Position numbers and translations under genes: made by a program. Positions 8,384 through 17,557 of a stretch of DNA of 64,000 nucleotides are shown here, in pieces. Numbering within the stretch: position 1 is the stretch's first letter; every line of letters starts with the position of its first letter. Origin of the DNA: Actinomycetota bacterium. GTDB lineage: Bacteria; Actinomycetota; Actinomycetes; S36-B12; FW305-bin1. A model generated the notes under the pieces. It was not told the DNA's origin. It worked only from the letters and a program-made list of their open reading frames with translations, and did not search any database. The stretch lies in contig SCTR01000007.1 in assembly GCA_004297305.1 (NCBI GenBank), forward strand, positions 390,690 to 454,689, read 5' to 3'.

Positions 8384-9460
8384 TCAGGGCCGGACGCCGA
8401 CGTGGACGTGGTCCTGGTGCACCGGATCGGTGTAGTACGGCGCTGACCGCGGGCCGAGGTCGCGCGGACCGCCGACCTGGTAGGCGCCGAGGGCTGCTGC
8501 GGCCCGCATCAGCTGATCCACCTTCGGACCCTGCTCCACGACCGCGGCACCGTCCACCCGCCAGATGTCGACGGCTCGCCCGCGGCTGTGATCACTGACC
8601 GCCGGCTTGTCGAAGATGCGGTACGGGTGCCCGGCGCCCAGCACGCTGACGGCCAGCGGCCACCGAGCGGCCAGGCCGAGCAGCACGTGGAGCAACGGGT
8701 CGCCGACGAAGCCCGCCGCGACGTCTGCTCGAGCCACGGCCGGCAACTGCAACCGGTCGCTGGCGAGCACCTCGCGGGCAGCGTTGGACAGGCCGGCTGC
8801 CGCCGGACGAGGCGTCGCCGGCAGCACCGCCGTTACGCGCATCGGATCACCGGCCAGCCGCACGTCCCACGTCGCGTCCCGGGTACGGAGTTCACCGGCA
8901 TCCGCGATCGTCTGACGGACGACGACGATCACGCTCGCCGAGCGGGCCAGCAGGCCGCCGTACTGCGCGACCACCACCTGCGCGACCGCCGCCGCCCGCG
9001 GTCCCGCACGGGGCGGCCGGTCCAGGGCCCACACGGTCGCCGGGTCAAGCCCATCGAAGCCCGCGGCGCGCAGCCGGCCAACCAGCTGCGGTGACCCGGG
9101 GCCCCAGGTTCCGGCGGCCGTGACCAGCGCGACTGCCGCAGCCTTCAGCGTCGGCCGCACGTCGTACGGCCCTGGCCGCCACGGCTCCACGACCGGCAGC
9201 GTCGGCTCCCCGAGCGCCGTCGCCGGTTCGTCGGCCGGGAGCTGCTCCGCCCCGGCCGACAGGCCCGACGAGTCCGACGAGCCCGGTACGCCGCCCGAAG
9301 CCGCCGGGGTGGCCCGCGGCGACGGCGACGAGCCCTGGGCGAGCGCCCGGTCAGGCCCGGGGTCGGTAGCCGAGGACCCTCGCGACCGGGCGCACCCGCC
9401 CGTCGCGACGCCGGCCGCTATGGCCAGGCTCGCGACAAGGAAGCCGCGGCGGTCCAGCAC
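8384..9460 (-). CDS. Tat-exported lipoprotein with M15-like peptidase domain
   Basis: The GTG at 9460 places a twin-arginine signal at the N-terminus: MLDRRGFLVASLAIAAGVAT, followed by GGC, a lipobox cysteine. A Ser/Pro-rich linker comes next, then a central domain. The C-terminal domain has SDHSRGRAVDIWRVDG and DHVHVGVRP, matching the S-x-H-x3-G-x-A-x-D and H-x-H zinc ligands of D-alanyl-D-alanine carboxypeptidase-like M15 enzymes. A role in peptidoglycan trimming outside the cell follows from the family, although the domain is divergent and may bind rather than cut. An upstream start at 9523 is open but would bury the Tat motif. Confidence 0.7.
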   Translation of the reverse strand: MLDRRGFLVASLAIAAGVATGGCARSRGSSATDPGPDRALAQGSSPSPRATPAASGGVPGSSDSSGLSAGAEQLPADEPATALGEPTLPVVEPWRPGPYDVRPTLKAAAVALVTAAGTWGPGSPQLVGRLRAAGFDGLDPATVWALDRPPRAGPRAAAVAQVVVAQYGGLLARSASVIVVVRQTIADAGELRTRDATWDVRLAGDPMRVTAVLPATPRPAAAGLSNAAREVLASDRLQLPAVARADVAAGFVGDPLLHVLLGLAARWPLAVSVLGAGHPYRIFDKPAVSDHSRGRAVDIWRVDGAAVVEQGPKVDQLMRAAAALGAYQVGGPRDLGPRSAPYYTDPVHQDHVHVGVRP

Positions 9461-9629
9461 CGACTCAGCGTAGGTCGGGCCCCCACGATCGGCTGGCCAC
9501 TGTCGGGCGACGGCGTCACGCACCCGGCGGTGTCAGTCCCGGCTGAGTCGCAGCGATCGCGAGGCCCCCGGGTCGGCTATCCGCTCGGCCGGAACGCCGT
9601 CAGTCCGTCGGCTATCCGCCGGGGCGCCG

Positions 9630-11996
9630 TCAGCCCGGCTGCGTCCCGGTGATGCCGAGGTCGGCCAGTTCGGCGATCCGCTCGGCCGGCAAACCGAGGA
9701 GCCCGCCGAGGATCTGGTCGTTGTGTTCGCCCAGCATCGGGGCGCGATCCCGGAACCACGGCTGGGCGCCGCGCGAGCCGTACCGGAAGGGCAGTGACGG
9801 CACCTCGTGCACACCGACGAGGGGATGGCTGATCTTCTCCGCGAAGCCCCTGCCGCGGAACTGCTCGGAACCGAACGCCTCGGTCGCGGTGAGCAGCCGC
9901 TCCGCGGGGACACCGGCATCGCGCAGACGCTGGGCCACGGCGGCGGCGTCGGCCGCGGCGAATGCCGCGCCCAACGCCTCGTCGATGTCGTCCTGCCGAC
10001 GGCGGCGGCCGGCTGCGGTCGCGAGGTCCGCGGCCGCCGCCCACTCCGGATCGCCGAGTTCCCGCCGCAGTGACGCCCATTGCGCGTCGTCGGTGACCGC
10101 GATGGCGAGCCACTCCTCCTCGCCGGCGCACTCGTAGATCCCCTGCGGAGCGGCCGCCGGACCGCGGTTGCCCTGCCGGGGCGGCTCCTGCCCGGTCGTC
10201 TCGAACTGCAGCAGGCCCCAGGCCAGGACGTTGACCGCGACGTCGGACATCGCCGACTCCACGAGGTGGCCGACGCCGGACGTCCGGGTCTCCTCCAGGG
10301 CAGCGATCGCGGCGAACGCGGCGTGCGCACCGGCGTTGTCGTCGCAGAACCCGCGCGGTCCGACGGGCGGGCCGCCCGCGTACCCGGTCAACGACGCCAG
10401 ACCTGTCGCCTGCGCGGCGGTCGGGTCGAAAGCGCGCATGTCCCGCCACGGCCCGGACAACCCGAAGCCAGGCATCCGTACGACGGTCAGCCGCGGGTTC
10501 GCCTCGTGGATGGCCTCCCACTCCACCCCCACCTTGGCCAGCACGCCCGGGGTGCCGTTCTCGATGAGGAGGTCGGCGTCGAGCAGCAACTGCTGCAGCA
10601 ACTCCTTCCCCTCCGGCCGCGACAGGTCCAGGGTCAGATCGGCCTTGTCGGTGTTGACGGCCTGGTAGAGCGGCGCCCACTCCCACCAGCCGTGCCGCGA
10701 CCGCTCAGCCACCGTCACGTTGCGGACCAGGTCGTAGCGCCGGTGCGACTCGATCTTGATCACCTCAGCGCCCAGCGCCGCCAGCAGCTGGCTGGCCGCC
10801 GGGCCGGCCCAGAACGTGGTCATGTCGATGACGCGCAGTCCGGCCAGTGGCAAGGGTCGAGTGCCGGACGCTGCCGCACCAGCCCCGGCGCCAGCGGCAC
10901 CGGTCGCTCCAGCAGCGCCCGTCGCGGCGGCACTGGCCGCGGGGTCCGCCGAATCCGGGGCGGGACGGACCGAGGCGAGCCGCTCGCCGTCGATGATGAA
11001 GGGCGGCCGGGGTACCAGGTGCCCGTCCGGCCCGTCCTGGAAGAGTTCGCGAGCGCGGAAATGGGGAACCTCGGTCAAGGTCGACATGGAATTGACCGGT
11101 GCGACCGGAACCTTCTTCGCCGCGAAGGTCTCCACGACTTCCGCGGTCGTCCGCTCAGCAAGCCACGGGTGAGCGGCCGCATCCAGCTGCGAGCGGTACG
11201 GCTGACGTGCCTGCGGGTTCGCGATCCCGGGCAGGTCCGCGAGTTCCGGGTGGCCGATGGTCTCGACGTACGTCCGGAACTGGTCGGGAGTGCTGACCGA
11301 CAGACCGACCCAGCCGTCGGCGGTCGCCTCGATCGACGGAATGGGCACACCGCGTTGCGGCGCGGGGGCACCCTGCCCGGCCATGCTCACCGCCACGTTC
11401 TCGAACATGGTGAAGCAGATGAGTTCGGCCTCCGCGGCGGACATGTCGACGTGGTCACCTTGGCCGGTCATCCGCGCGACACGCAGCGCTCCCAGGGCAC
11501 CGACGGCCGCATAGGCACCGGTAACCCACTCCCCTACCCGGCCACCGGCGTACAGCGGCCCGCGGTCGACGTAGCCGCGATGGATCGACGAGCCGCCCAG
11601 CGCCTGCAGCGTGAACTCGGTCGCCGGGCGCGTCACCCACGGACCGGCGACGCCGAACGGCCGCACCGAGACCACGACCAGCGACGGCTTGGCCGCCTGC
11701 AGTGCGGCGAGGTCATCCGCGCTCAGTTCCCCGCTTTCGACCACGGCGTCGACATCGGCGGCGAACGCCACAACGTCGGCGGCGCCGGCGAACTCGACCG
11801 GGGTGTGGCCCAGGTGGAGGAATCGGCGAACCGGATCGTCCGGGTCGAGGTCGAACGTCTCGTGACCCGGCGCGCGGGACGCCGGCAGCGACGCCCAGCT
11901 CACCTCCGCGCCGACGTCACCGAGCAGCTTCGCGCAGTACGCGCCGGCCAGCGTCCTGGCGACGACGAGAACTCGTAGGCCTTCGATCGCGAACAT
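9630..11996 (-). CDS. Double-headed CaiB/BaiF class III CoA-transferase
   Basis: About 788 residues: two complete class III CoA-transferase domains joined by an Ala/Gly-rich linker (about residues 348-382). Domain 1 starts FAIEGLRVLVVARTLAGAYC, domain 2 starts LPLAGLRVIDMTTFWAGPAA. In formyl-CoA transferases the catalytic Asp lies in VDVSMQDAVL. The equivalent segment of domain 2 is VESAMSDVAV and keeps the Asp (585). Domain 1 has VDMSAAEAEL, with Glu (189) in its place. The enzyme should move CoA between carboxylic acids; the acid is unknown. I chose the ATG at 11996, nine bases after AGAGG; GTG and TTG codons lie just upstream. It follows the racemase gene in the same direction. Confidence 0.85.
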   Translation of the reverse strand: MFAIEGLRVLVVARTLAGAYCAKLLGDVGAEVSWASLPASRAPGHETFDLDPDDPVRRFLHLGHTPVEFAGAADVVAFAADVDAVVESGELSADDLAALQAAKPSLVVVSVRPFGVAGPWVTRPATEFTLQALGGSSIHRGYVDRGPLYAGGRVGEWVTGAYAAVGALGALRVARMTGQGDHVDMSAAEAELICFTMFENVAVSMAGQGAPAPQRGVPIPSIEATADGWVGLSVSTPDQFRTYVETIGHPELADLPGIANPQARQPYRSQLDAAAHPWLAERTTAEVVETFAAKKVPVAPVNSMSTLTEVPHFRARELFQDGPDGHLVPRPPFIIDGERLASVRPAPDSADPAASAAATGAAGATGAAGAGAGAAASGTRPLPLAGLRVIDMTTFWAGPAASQLLAALGAEVIKIESHRRYDLVRNVTVAERSRHGWWEWAPLYQAVNTDKADLTLDLSRPEGKELLQQLLLDADLLIENGTPGVLAKVGVEWEAIHEANPRLTVVRMPGFGLSGPWRDMRAFDPTAAQATGLASLTGYAGGPPVGPRGFCDDNAGAHAAFAAIAALEETRTSGVGHLVESAMSDVAVNVLAWGLLQFETTGQEPPRQGNRGPAAAPQGIYECAGEEEWLAIAVTDDAQWASLRRELGDPEWAAAADLATAAGRRRRQDDIDEALGAAFAAADAAAVAQRLRDAGVPAERLLTATEAFGSEQFRGRGFAEKISHPLVGVHEVPSLPFRYGSRGAQPWFRDRAPMLGEHNDQILGGLLGLPAERIAELADLGITGTQPG

Positions 11997-12093
11997 CACC
12001 AAGCGCCTCTGCTTCCGGACAGGCCGAGCGGTGCTCGGCAGACGTGGCCACGGCCGTCACCGGCCGGGCCGGGGCCGTGCGCGGGGTCAGGCA

Positions 12094-13224
12094 TCAGGCC
12101 ACCGCGCCCGCGGCGCGCAGCGCCGCGATCTGCTCCGGCGTACGGCCCAGCTCGTCCAGCAGCGCGTCGGAGTCCGCACCAGCCTTGGCCGGCGGGCGGA
12201 CGATCTCGCCTGGCGTACGACTCAGCCGCGGGGCGACGGACCCTTGCAGCAGCCCGCCCACCTCGGTGAACGTGCCCCGCGCCGCGTTGTGGGGGTGCTG
12301 CGGCGCCTCGGCCATCGACAGGACGGGCGCGAAGCAGGCATCGGCGCCTTCCAGCAGGCGGACCCATTCGTCGCGAGGCTTGGTGGCGAACAGTTCGGTC
12401 AGCCGTTCGCGGACCGCCGGGTCCTGCGACAGGTCGTGCTGGTCGGCGGGGTCGATGTCGTCCAGCCCGAGCGCCGCCAGCAGGCGGGCATAGAACACCG
12501 GCTCGATGGACCCGACGGACACGTACTCGCCGTCCGAGCAGCGGTACACGTCGTAGAAGTGACGTCCGGAGTCGACCAGGTTCGTGCCGCGCGTCAGCGA
12601 CCAGCGGCCGAGGCTGTAGTTACTGGTGAACGTCGTCATCAGCAGGGCGACACCGTCGACGATGGCCGCGTCGACAACCTGGCCGGTCCCGGATCGCGCC
12701 GATTCGAACAGCGCCGCGAGCATGCCGAACGCGAGCATCATGCCGCCGCCGCCGAAGTCGCCGACGAACGCCAGCGGGATCTCCGGCGGCCCGTCCTTGC
12801 GACCGATGGCGGCCAACGCTCCGGTCAGCGCGATGTAGTTCAGGTCGTGCCCGGCGGACTTGGCGTAGGGCCCGGTCTGTCCCCACCCGGTCATTCGGCC
12901 GTACACCAGCCGGGGGTTGCGTTCCAGGCACACGTCGGGACCCAGGCCCAATCGCTCCATGGCGCCGGGACGGAATCCCTCCAGCAGCCCATCGGCCGAC
13001 GCGACCAGCTCCAGCGCGACCTCCGTGGCCTCCGGTTTCTTCAAGTCAAGGGCGATTGACCGTCGGTTGCGGCCGAGGACGTCGGGCTGCCCCGGGCCCA
13101 CCGCCTCGGCCCGGTCGATCCGGATCACCTCGGCACCCATGTCACTCAGCAGCATCCCCGCGAAGGGCACGGGGCCCAGTCCCCGGAACTCCACGATGCG
13201 CAGACCTTCCAGCGGCCCCGGCAT
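12094..13224 (-). CDS. Alpha-methylacyl-CoA racemase
   Basis: A CaiB/BaiF-family protein of 376 residues. All four residues that define the M. tuberculosis racemase MCR are at the same numbers here: Arg91, His126 (in AGHDLNYIALTG), Asp156 (in VGDFGGGG) and Glu241 (in GSIEPVFY). This argues for a racemase rather than a transferase. It would interconvert (2R)- and (2S)-2-methylacyl-CoA, as needed for breakdown of isoprenoid or sterol side chains. The start has GGGAG five bases upstream. It is the first gene of the leftward arm of the cluster, divergent from the acyl-CoA reductase gene across a 416-base control region. Confidence 0.9.
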   Translation of the reverse strand: MPGPLEGLRIVEFRGLGPVPFAGMLLSDMGAEVIRIDRAEAVGPGQPDVLGRNRRSIALDLKKPEATEVALELVASADGLLEGFRPGAMERLGLGPDVCLERNPRLVYGRMTGWGQTGPYAKSAGHDLNYIALTGALAAIGRKDGPPEIPLAFVGDFGGGGMMLAFGMLAALFESARSGTGQVVDAAIVDGVALLMTTFTSNYSLGRWSLTRGTNLVDSGRHFYDVYRCSDGEYVSVGSIEPVFYARLLAALGLDDIDPADQHDLSQDPAVRERLTELFATKPRDEWVRLLEGADACFAPVLSMAEAPQHPHNAARGTFTEVGGLLQGSVAPRLSRTPGEIVRPPAKAGADSDALLDELGRTPEQIAALRAAGAVA

Positions 13225-13640
13225 GACTCCCCTTTCAGCGTCCGGCAGCCTCGGCTGCTTCCGGCAGCGAGCGGACCGCGCGGTCCGCTCGCTCGGTCGA
13301 AATCCACCTGTCGCCGTGGCGATCCCGGGCGATCAACCAGGTCGATCGTGCGGCGTCGTGGTGACCCGCGGCCGGCCGGCCGGTGTGCCGGCCATACCGC
13401 CGGAAACCGGTCGGAGAGCGTCAACATAGGGCACCGTCGGTGGCCTGGGAAGGCTTCGAAAGTTCAAAGTCCTCAGCTGTAGACTTTGCTGCCGAAGCCA
13501 CGTAGGATCCGCTCCACGAGCCATGCGCGTCCCGGCTCGCCGCGCCTCTTCGCCGATCCGTTCCGTGCTCGGATCACACATTCGATATCAGGGTCCACCA
13601 CTCGACTTTCCTCAGCCGGCTCCGTCCCCGAGGGGTTCAC
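13225..13640. promoter_or_regulatory. Divergent control region with a nested palindrome (13452-13499)
   Basis: A stretch of 416 bases between the racemase and acyl-CoA reductase genes. At 13465-13488 CAAAGTC and GACTTTG form a perfect inverted repeat with a ten-base spacer. This sits inside a second perfect pair, GGCTTCG (13452-13458) and CGAAGCC (13493-13499), so the site is nearly symmetric over 48 bases. A TAGACT hexamer at 13480-13485 inside it could be a -10 element. This is the form expected of a dimeric repressor operator. No regulator gene lies immediately beside it. The rest of the region shows no gene. Confidence 0.5.
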
Positions 13641-15041
13641 ATGTCTGGTTCGGTCACATCGCAGGTCGTCGCTATCCCCCACGTGGTCAAGGGCCAAGTC
13701 CAGCTCGACGCGACAGTCGAGTACGGCGCCGCCGATGGCGAGCGTTTCGCGACGCCGGCCATCGACCTGGACAGCCTGGTCTGGTCGCGGACCGAGCCGC
13801 TGCCGCTGTCCGAGGTACCGGTCGCCGAGATCATCGACCTGCTGGTGGCCACCGGCGAGCAGCTGCAGAAGGACCCCAACGGCCACGTGGCCGAGGCGCT
13901 GGAGAACCTGGTCCGGACCAGCCCGTACGAGCGTCGGATCCTCGAGAACGCCTACGAGGACCTGCACCTGCTGATGACCGGTGACCGCCTCTGGGCGCAA
14001 CTCAACGGAGAGCTCGGCGGCGCGGACATCGTCGACGGCTGGCGCCGACTGGAAGGCGCCGGGCTCTCCGGTGCGATCCGGGCATACCCGACGCGGATCG
14101 TCCACGTGCTGGCGGGCAACGCGCCGCCGGTGGCGGCCATGACGGTGATCCGCGGCGCCCTGGTCAAGGGCGTGCACCTGCTGAAGATGCCGTCCAACGA
14201 CCTGCTGACCGCGACCGCGATCCTGCGGGCGATGGGCGAGGTCGCGCCGGATCACCCGATCGTGCAGTCGTTCTCGGCGGTGTACTGGCGTGGTGGCGAC
14301 ACCAGCGTCGAAAGCGTGCTGTTCCGGCCGCAGTTCTTCGACAAGCTCGTCGCCTGGGGCGGCGACTCGGCGATCCGCAACGCCGCGAAGTTCCTCGGCC
14401 CAGGTCTGGAACTGATCTCCTTCGACCCGAAGAACTCGATCTCGCTGATCGGTCGCGAAGCGCTCGAGTCGCCGGAGACGATGGCCGACGCCGCCGAACG
14501 CGCCGCCATCGCCGCGACGCCGTGGAACCAGGAGGCGTGCGCCTCCAGCCGCTACCAGTTCATCGAAGGCGACGTCGAGGATGTCGACCGGTTCTGCGAG
14601 TTGCTGCAGGTGGCGCTCGGCAAGGACCGCCGGTACACCTCGGCCGTCGTACCTCCGCTGCCGTCCAACGTCAACGAAGAGGTCGAGGCACTGCGGTCCC
14701 TCGAACCGCTGTACCGGGTCTTCGGCTCGGGCAACGGTCGCGGCCTGGTCGTGCGGTCCGACGAGCCGGTCGAGTTCTTCCCCTCGAACAAGACCGTCAA
14801 CGTCGTGATGGTGCCGAAGCTCGAGGACGCGGTGAAGTACGTCGGTGTCGCCACCCAGACGGTGGGCATCTACCCGATCGAGCGCAAGGAAGGGCTGCGC
14901 AACATCCTCGCGTCGGCCGGGGTGCAGCGGACCAACCCGCTCGGCACCACGGCCGGGATGATCCCTGGCGGTCCCCACGACGGCTTCAACCCGCTGCAGC
15001 GCTTCGTCAAGTGGGTGGCCGACGAAGACGAGAACGGCTAG
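13641..15041 (+). CDS. LuxC-family acyl-CoA reductase
   Basis: A protein of 466 residues with the aldehyde-dehydrogenase-like LuxC fold. The segment VHVLAGNAPPVAAMTVIRGA (residues about 154-173) and LKMPSNDLL form the cofactor side. The catalytic cysteine is Cys300 in WNQEACASSRYQFIEG. LuxC enzymes take an acyl group on this cysteine and reduce it to an aldehyde with NADPH. In luminous bacteria the acyl group comes from LuxE. Here the next gene is LuxE-like, so the pair probably forms a carboxylic-acid (or acyl-CoA) reductase. There is a GAGGGG ribosome site before the ATG. The substrate is unknown, and no luxAB genes are present. Confidence 0.88.
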   Translation: MSGSVTSQVVAIPHVVKGQVQLDATVEYGAADGERFATPAIDLDSLVWSRTEPLPLSEVPVAEIIDLLVATGEQLQKDPNGHVAEALENLVRTSPYERRILENAYEDLHLLMTGDRLWAQLNGELGGADIVDGWRRLEGAGLSGAIRAYPTRIVHVLAGNAPPVAAMTVIRGALVKGVHLLKMPSNDLLTATAILRAMGEVAPDHPIVQSFSAVYWRGGDTSVESVLFRPQFFDKLVAWGGDSAIRNAAKFLGPGLELISFDPKNSISLIGREALESPETMADAAERAAIAATPWNQEACASSRYQFIEGDVEDVDRFCELLQVALGKDRRYTSAVVPPLPSNVNEEVEALRSLEPLYRVFGSGNGRGLVVRSDEPVEFFPSNKTVNVVMVPKLEDAVKYVGVATQTVGIYPIERKEGLRNILASAGVQRTNPLGTTAGMIPGGPHDGFNPLQRFVKWVADEDENG

Positions 15042-15103
15042 CCGACCGCACGGGGCCGTCGGCCCGGTTTGCCGCCCGCACACGCCATTCCACCGGTAGG
15101 GAG

Positions 15104-16453
15104 TTGATCAAGATTTCTGCTCTGGACTCGCTTCTCGAGCTGGTCGACCGCGACGATCCGTTCGCCGAGAACGGCGAGGAGATCGCGCAACTGCGGCTGC
15201 AGGCGATTTCCGACCGGTTCGAGGAGCACCGGGAGAAGATCCCGGTGCTGGCCCGTCGCGCGGCCGACGGCGGTGTCGACGCCATCCGCAGCCGCGCCGA
15301 CGTCGTCCCGCTGCTGTTCTCCCACACGACGTACAAGAGCTACCCGGAGACCTTCGTCCGACAGGGCCGCTGGGACCGGATGACGACCTGGCTGAAGACC
15401 TTGTCGGCCGTCGACGGCGACGAGGTGAACGTCGAGGGCGTGAAGGACGTCGACGACTGGCTCGACCGGCTCGCCGACGCCGGCCACTTCATCGTGGCGT
15501 CGAGCGGGACGACCGGGAAGAGCTCGTTCCTGGACAACAGCGCCAAGGACATCGAGCGCATCCAGTACATCCCGCAGAAGACCTTCGCCTGGCCGCGCCA
15601 GATCCCCCACGACAACAGCCGGATGCTGGTCAGCATGGGCCGCACCGTCAAGGGCCGGTTCCGGGGCTACTACAACCACATCGGCCGCACGAAGTACCTG
15701 GCCAAGCCGGACGCGAGCTACTCGATCGACGAGGCCGCGCCCCTGGCTGAACTGAGCCGGCTCGCCGCGCTCCGCGCCGCGATCGGGGCGGGGACGGCCA
15801 CCCCGAGCGACGTCCAGGAGTACGAGGGCCTCAGCCGCGGTGCCGACGAGCGGCTGTTCGCCTCGCTCGGCCGGCTTGCCGAGATCATCGTGGAGCGGCA
15901 CGACGAGCCCATGCTGATCATGGGCCTGTGGCCCTACGCCTACCAGATGGTGGAAGTCGCCCGGAAGCGCGGCTGGGAGAGCGCCAACGCGCATCCGGAC
16001 ACCGTTCTGGGCCTGGGAGGCGGGACCAAGGGAGTCGCGCTGCCGCCCGACTACCGCGAGCAGGTCATGAAGTGGTTCGCGCCGGCTCGGCAGTGCGACC
16101 AGTACGGCATGTCGGAGATGTCGGGCTTCGCGCTCATGTGCGAGGCGGGTTTCTACCACTGGCCGGCGTGGATCGAACTGCTCATGGTCGACGAGAGCGG
16201 CGAGAAGCTGCTTCCCAACGAAGGCAAGGTCACCGGCCGGGTGGCGCTGTTCGACCCGGTGTACGAGGGTCACTGGGGCGCATTGGCCACCGGCGACCTC
16301 GCCAACGTCGATTTCGGCAGGTGTGCCTGCGGGCGCCCCGGTCCGACCGTTGAGGACAACGTGACCCGGTACGGCGCGGGCTCGGCCGCCGGCGACGACA
16401 AGCTCACCTGCGCGGCCTCGGTGGACGCCTACATCCGTGAGGCGATCAACTGA
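15104..16453 (+). CDS. LuxE/PaaK-like adenylate-forming ligase
   Basis: About 449 residues from the ANL superfamily. The ATP-binding loop is SSGTTGKSS (about residue 128), the second motif QYGMSEMSGF lies near 330, and TGDLANVDFGRCACGRPGP near 400 supplies the hinge Asp. It lacks the full C-terminal lid of acyl-CoA synthetases, as LuxE acyl-protein synthetases do. Likely reaction: ATP-dependent activation of a carboxylic acid and transfer to the LuxC-type partner. The start is uncertain. No ATG or GTG lies near the ribosome site TAGGGAG at 15097-15103; the TTG at 15104 touches it, and an ATT at 15113 has better spacing. Confidence 0.8.
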   Translation: MIKISALDSLLELVDRDDPFAENGEEIAQLRLQAISDRFEEHREKIPVLARRAADGGVDAIRSRADVVPLLFSHTTYKSYPETFVRQGRWDRMTTWLKTLSAVDGDEVNVEGVKDVDDWLDRLADAGHFIVASSGTTGKSSFLDNSAKDIERIQYIPQKTFAWPRQIPHDNSRMLVSMGRTVKGRFRGYYNHIGRTKYLAKPDASYSIDEAAPLAELSRLAALRAAIGAGTATPSDVQEYEGLSRGADERLFASLGRLAEIIVERHDEPMLIMGLWPYAYQMVEVARKRGWESANAHPDTVLGLGGGTKGVALPPDYREQVMKWFAPARQCDQYGMSEMSGFALMCEAGFYHWPAWIELLMVDESGEKLLPNEGKVTGRVALFDPVYEGHWGALATGDLANVDFGRCACGRPGPTVEDNVTRYGAGSAAGDDKLTCAASVDAYIREAIN

Positions 16454-16458
16454 CCGCG

Positions 16459-16839
16459 GTGACGCCGGCCGACACCGCGACGTCGGTGCCGGCCGGCGAG
16501 AGCGCGGCCAGTTCGCAGACCGACCGCATCGTCATCCTCGACGAGGTCCGGGTACGCGCTGGTACCGCTGACGCCTGGATCGACCGCTGGCGGACCGACT
16601 ATCTGCCCGCAGCACGCGGCCGAGGCCTGCGGCTGCGGGGACTCTGGACGGCTTCGACCGAGGACGCCGACGTGGAGGTTGTCGTGGTGCAGTGGTCCGT
16701 CGACCGGGTCGGCCGCTATTGGGCGGCTCGGTGGCTGGCCACCGACGACCCTGCCGTCACTGCCTTCTGGCAGTGGACGGACGCCACGGTGCTGCGCCGC
16801 GCCCGCCAGGTGTTCGCTGCCCGCGAGCTGCCCGCGTGA
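16459..16839 (+). CDS. Small alpha/beta-barrel protein (NIPSNAP/EthD-like), unknown function
   Basis: A protein of 126 residues. After a Ser/Thr-rich start, the domain reads DRIVILDEVRVRAGTADAWI, then LRLRGLWTAS and VEVVVVQWSVDRVGRYW. This is the beta-alpha-beta pattern of dimeric alpha-beta-barrel (ferredoxin-like) proteins such as NIPSNAP, Dabb and EthD families. These often act as accessory or small catalytic partners in catabolic clusters. It starts at a GTG five bases after the LuxE-like gene and its stop overlaps the next start, so it belongs to the same transcript. The family assignment is by fold pattern only. Confidence 0.6.
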   Translation: MTPADTATSVPAGESAASSQTDRIVILDEVRVRAGTADAWIDRWRTDYLPAARGRGLRLRGLWTASTEDADVEVVVVQWSVDRVGRYWAARWLATDDPAVTAFWQWTDATVLRRARQVFAARELPA

Positions 16840-17477
16840 GCCGCTGGCTGATCGTCGGCAGGTCGGCCGACGTCGAGGACGCCAGGATCGACAGCTGGCT
16901 CGGTGCGGTCACCGCGCTGCCGACCAGCGCTGACGGTGTGCGCAGTGTGGCCGCGCGCCCGCTGCCGGACAGCCGCGGGCCGGCTGACCTCGTCTGGGAC
17001 CTGACCCTGCCCGACGGTGCCGCGCCGCACGACATCCCCGCGGTGAGCGAGCTGCTGCAGCAGGCGCCGGTACGCGCCGAGTTGGACGTCGTGCCGCTGC
17101 AGGTCGTCGCCTCGCGACCCGATCCCTTCAGCGGCCCGCGGATCAAGCGTGCGCTGCAGATCCGCGTCCGCAAGGGCGTCGGCGCCGCCGAGCTCGCGAC
17201 GTTCGAGGGCTCGCTGTGCGGCATGCCGCCGCGGATCCCGGCGATCCGGGGATGGGCCTTGTCGCGTACCGACCCGGCGGTCGCCGGCGGCTTCACGCAC
17301 TGCTGGGAGCAGGAGTTCGCCGAGGAGGGCCAGTTCCGGCCCTATATGGCGCACTCGTACCACTGGACCGGGGTCGAACGCTGGTTCGATCCGGAGATTC
17401 CCGGCTGCATCGTGGAAGAACTCGCGCACTACATCTACCCCGTGCCGGGCCCGGTCCTGCCTGAGGACGCTGGCTGA
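16836..17477 (+). CDS. Dabb-domain (stress-responsive A/B barrel) protein
   Basis: The GTG at 16836 overlaps the previous stop (GTGA). The 213-residue product has two similar halves. The second, from IKRALQIRVRKGVGAAELAT to PYMAHSYHWTGVERWFDPE, matches the Dabb pattern: a beta strand, a helix, then the H-x5-P/Y-x-H type end. The first half (SRWLIVGRSADVEDARID) may be a diverged copy. Dabb proteins are dimeric barrels; some are cyclases or small hydrolases, many are uncharacterised. Tight coupling to the gene before suggests the two make a complex or act on the same intermediate. Confidence 0.65.
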   Translation: MSRWLIVGRSADVEDARIDSWLGAVTALPTSADGVRSVAARPLPDSRGPADLVWDLTLPDGAAPHDIPAVSELLQQAPVRAELDVVPLQVVASRPDPFSGPRIKRALQIRVRKGVGAAELATFEGSLCGMPPRIPAIRGWALSRTDPAVAGGFTHCWEQEFAEEGQFRPYMAHSYHWTGVERWFDPEIPGCIVEELAHYIYPVPGPVLPEDAG

Positions 17478-17557
17478 CCGACACCACGCGGTCGGTCGGC
17501 GTCGCCGATCGACTGACCCCTGCAGGACCACCACGAAGGGCTCGGTAGGTTCCGCCC

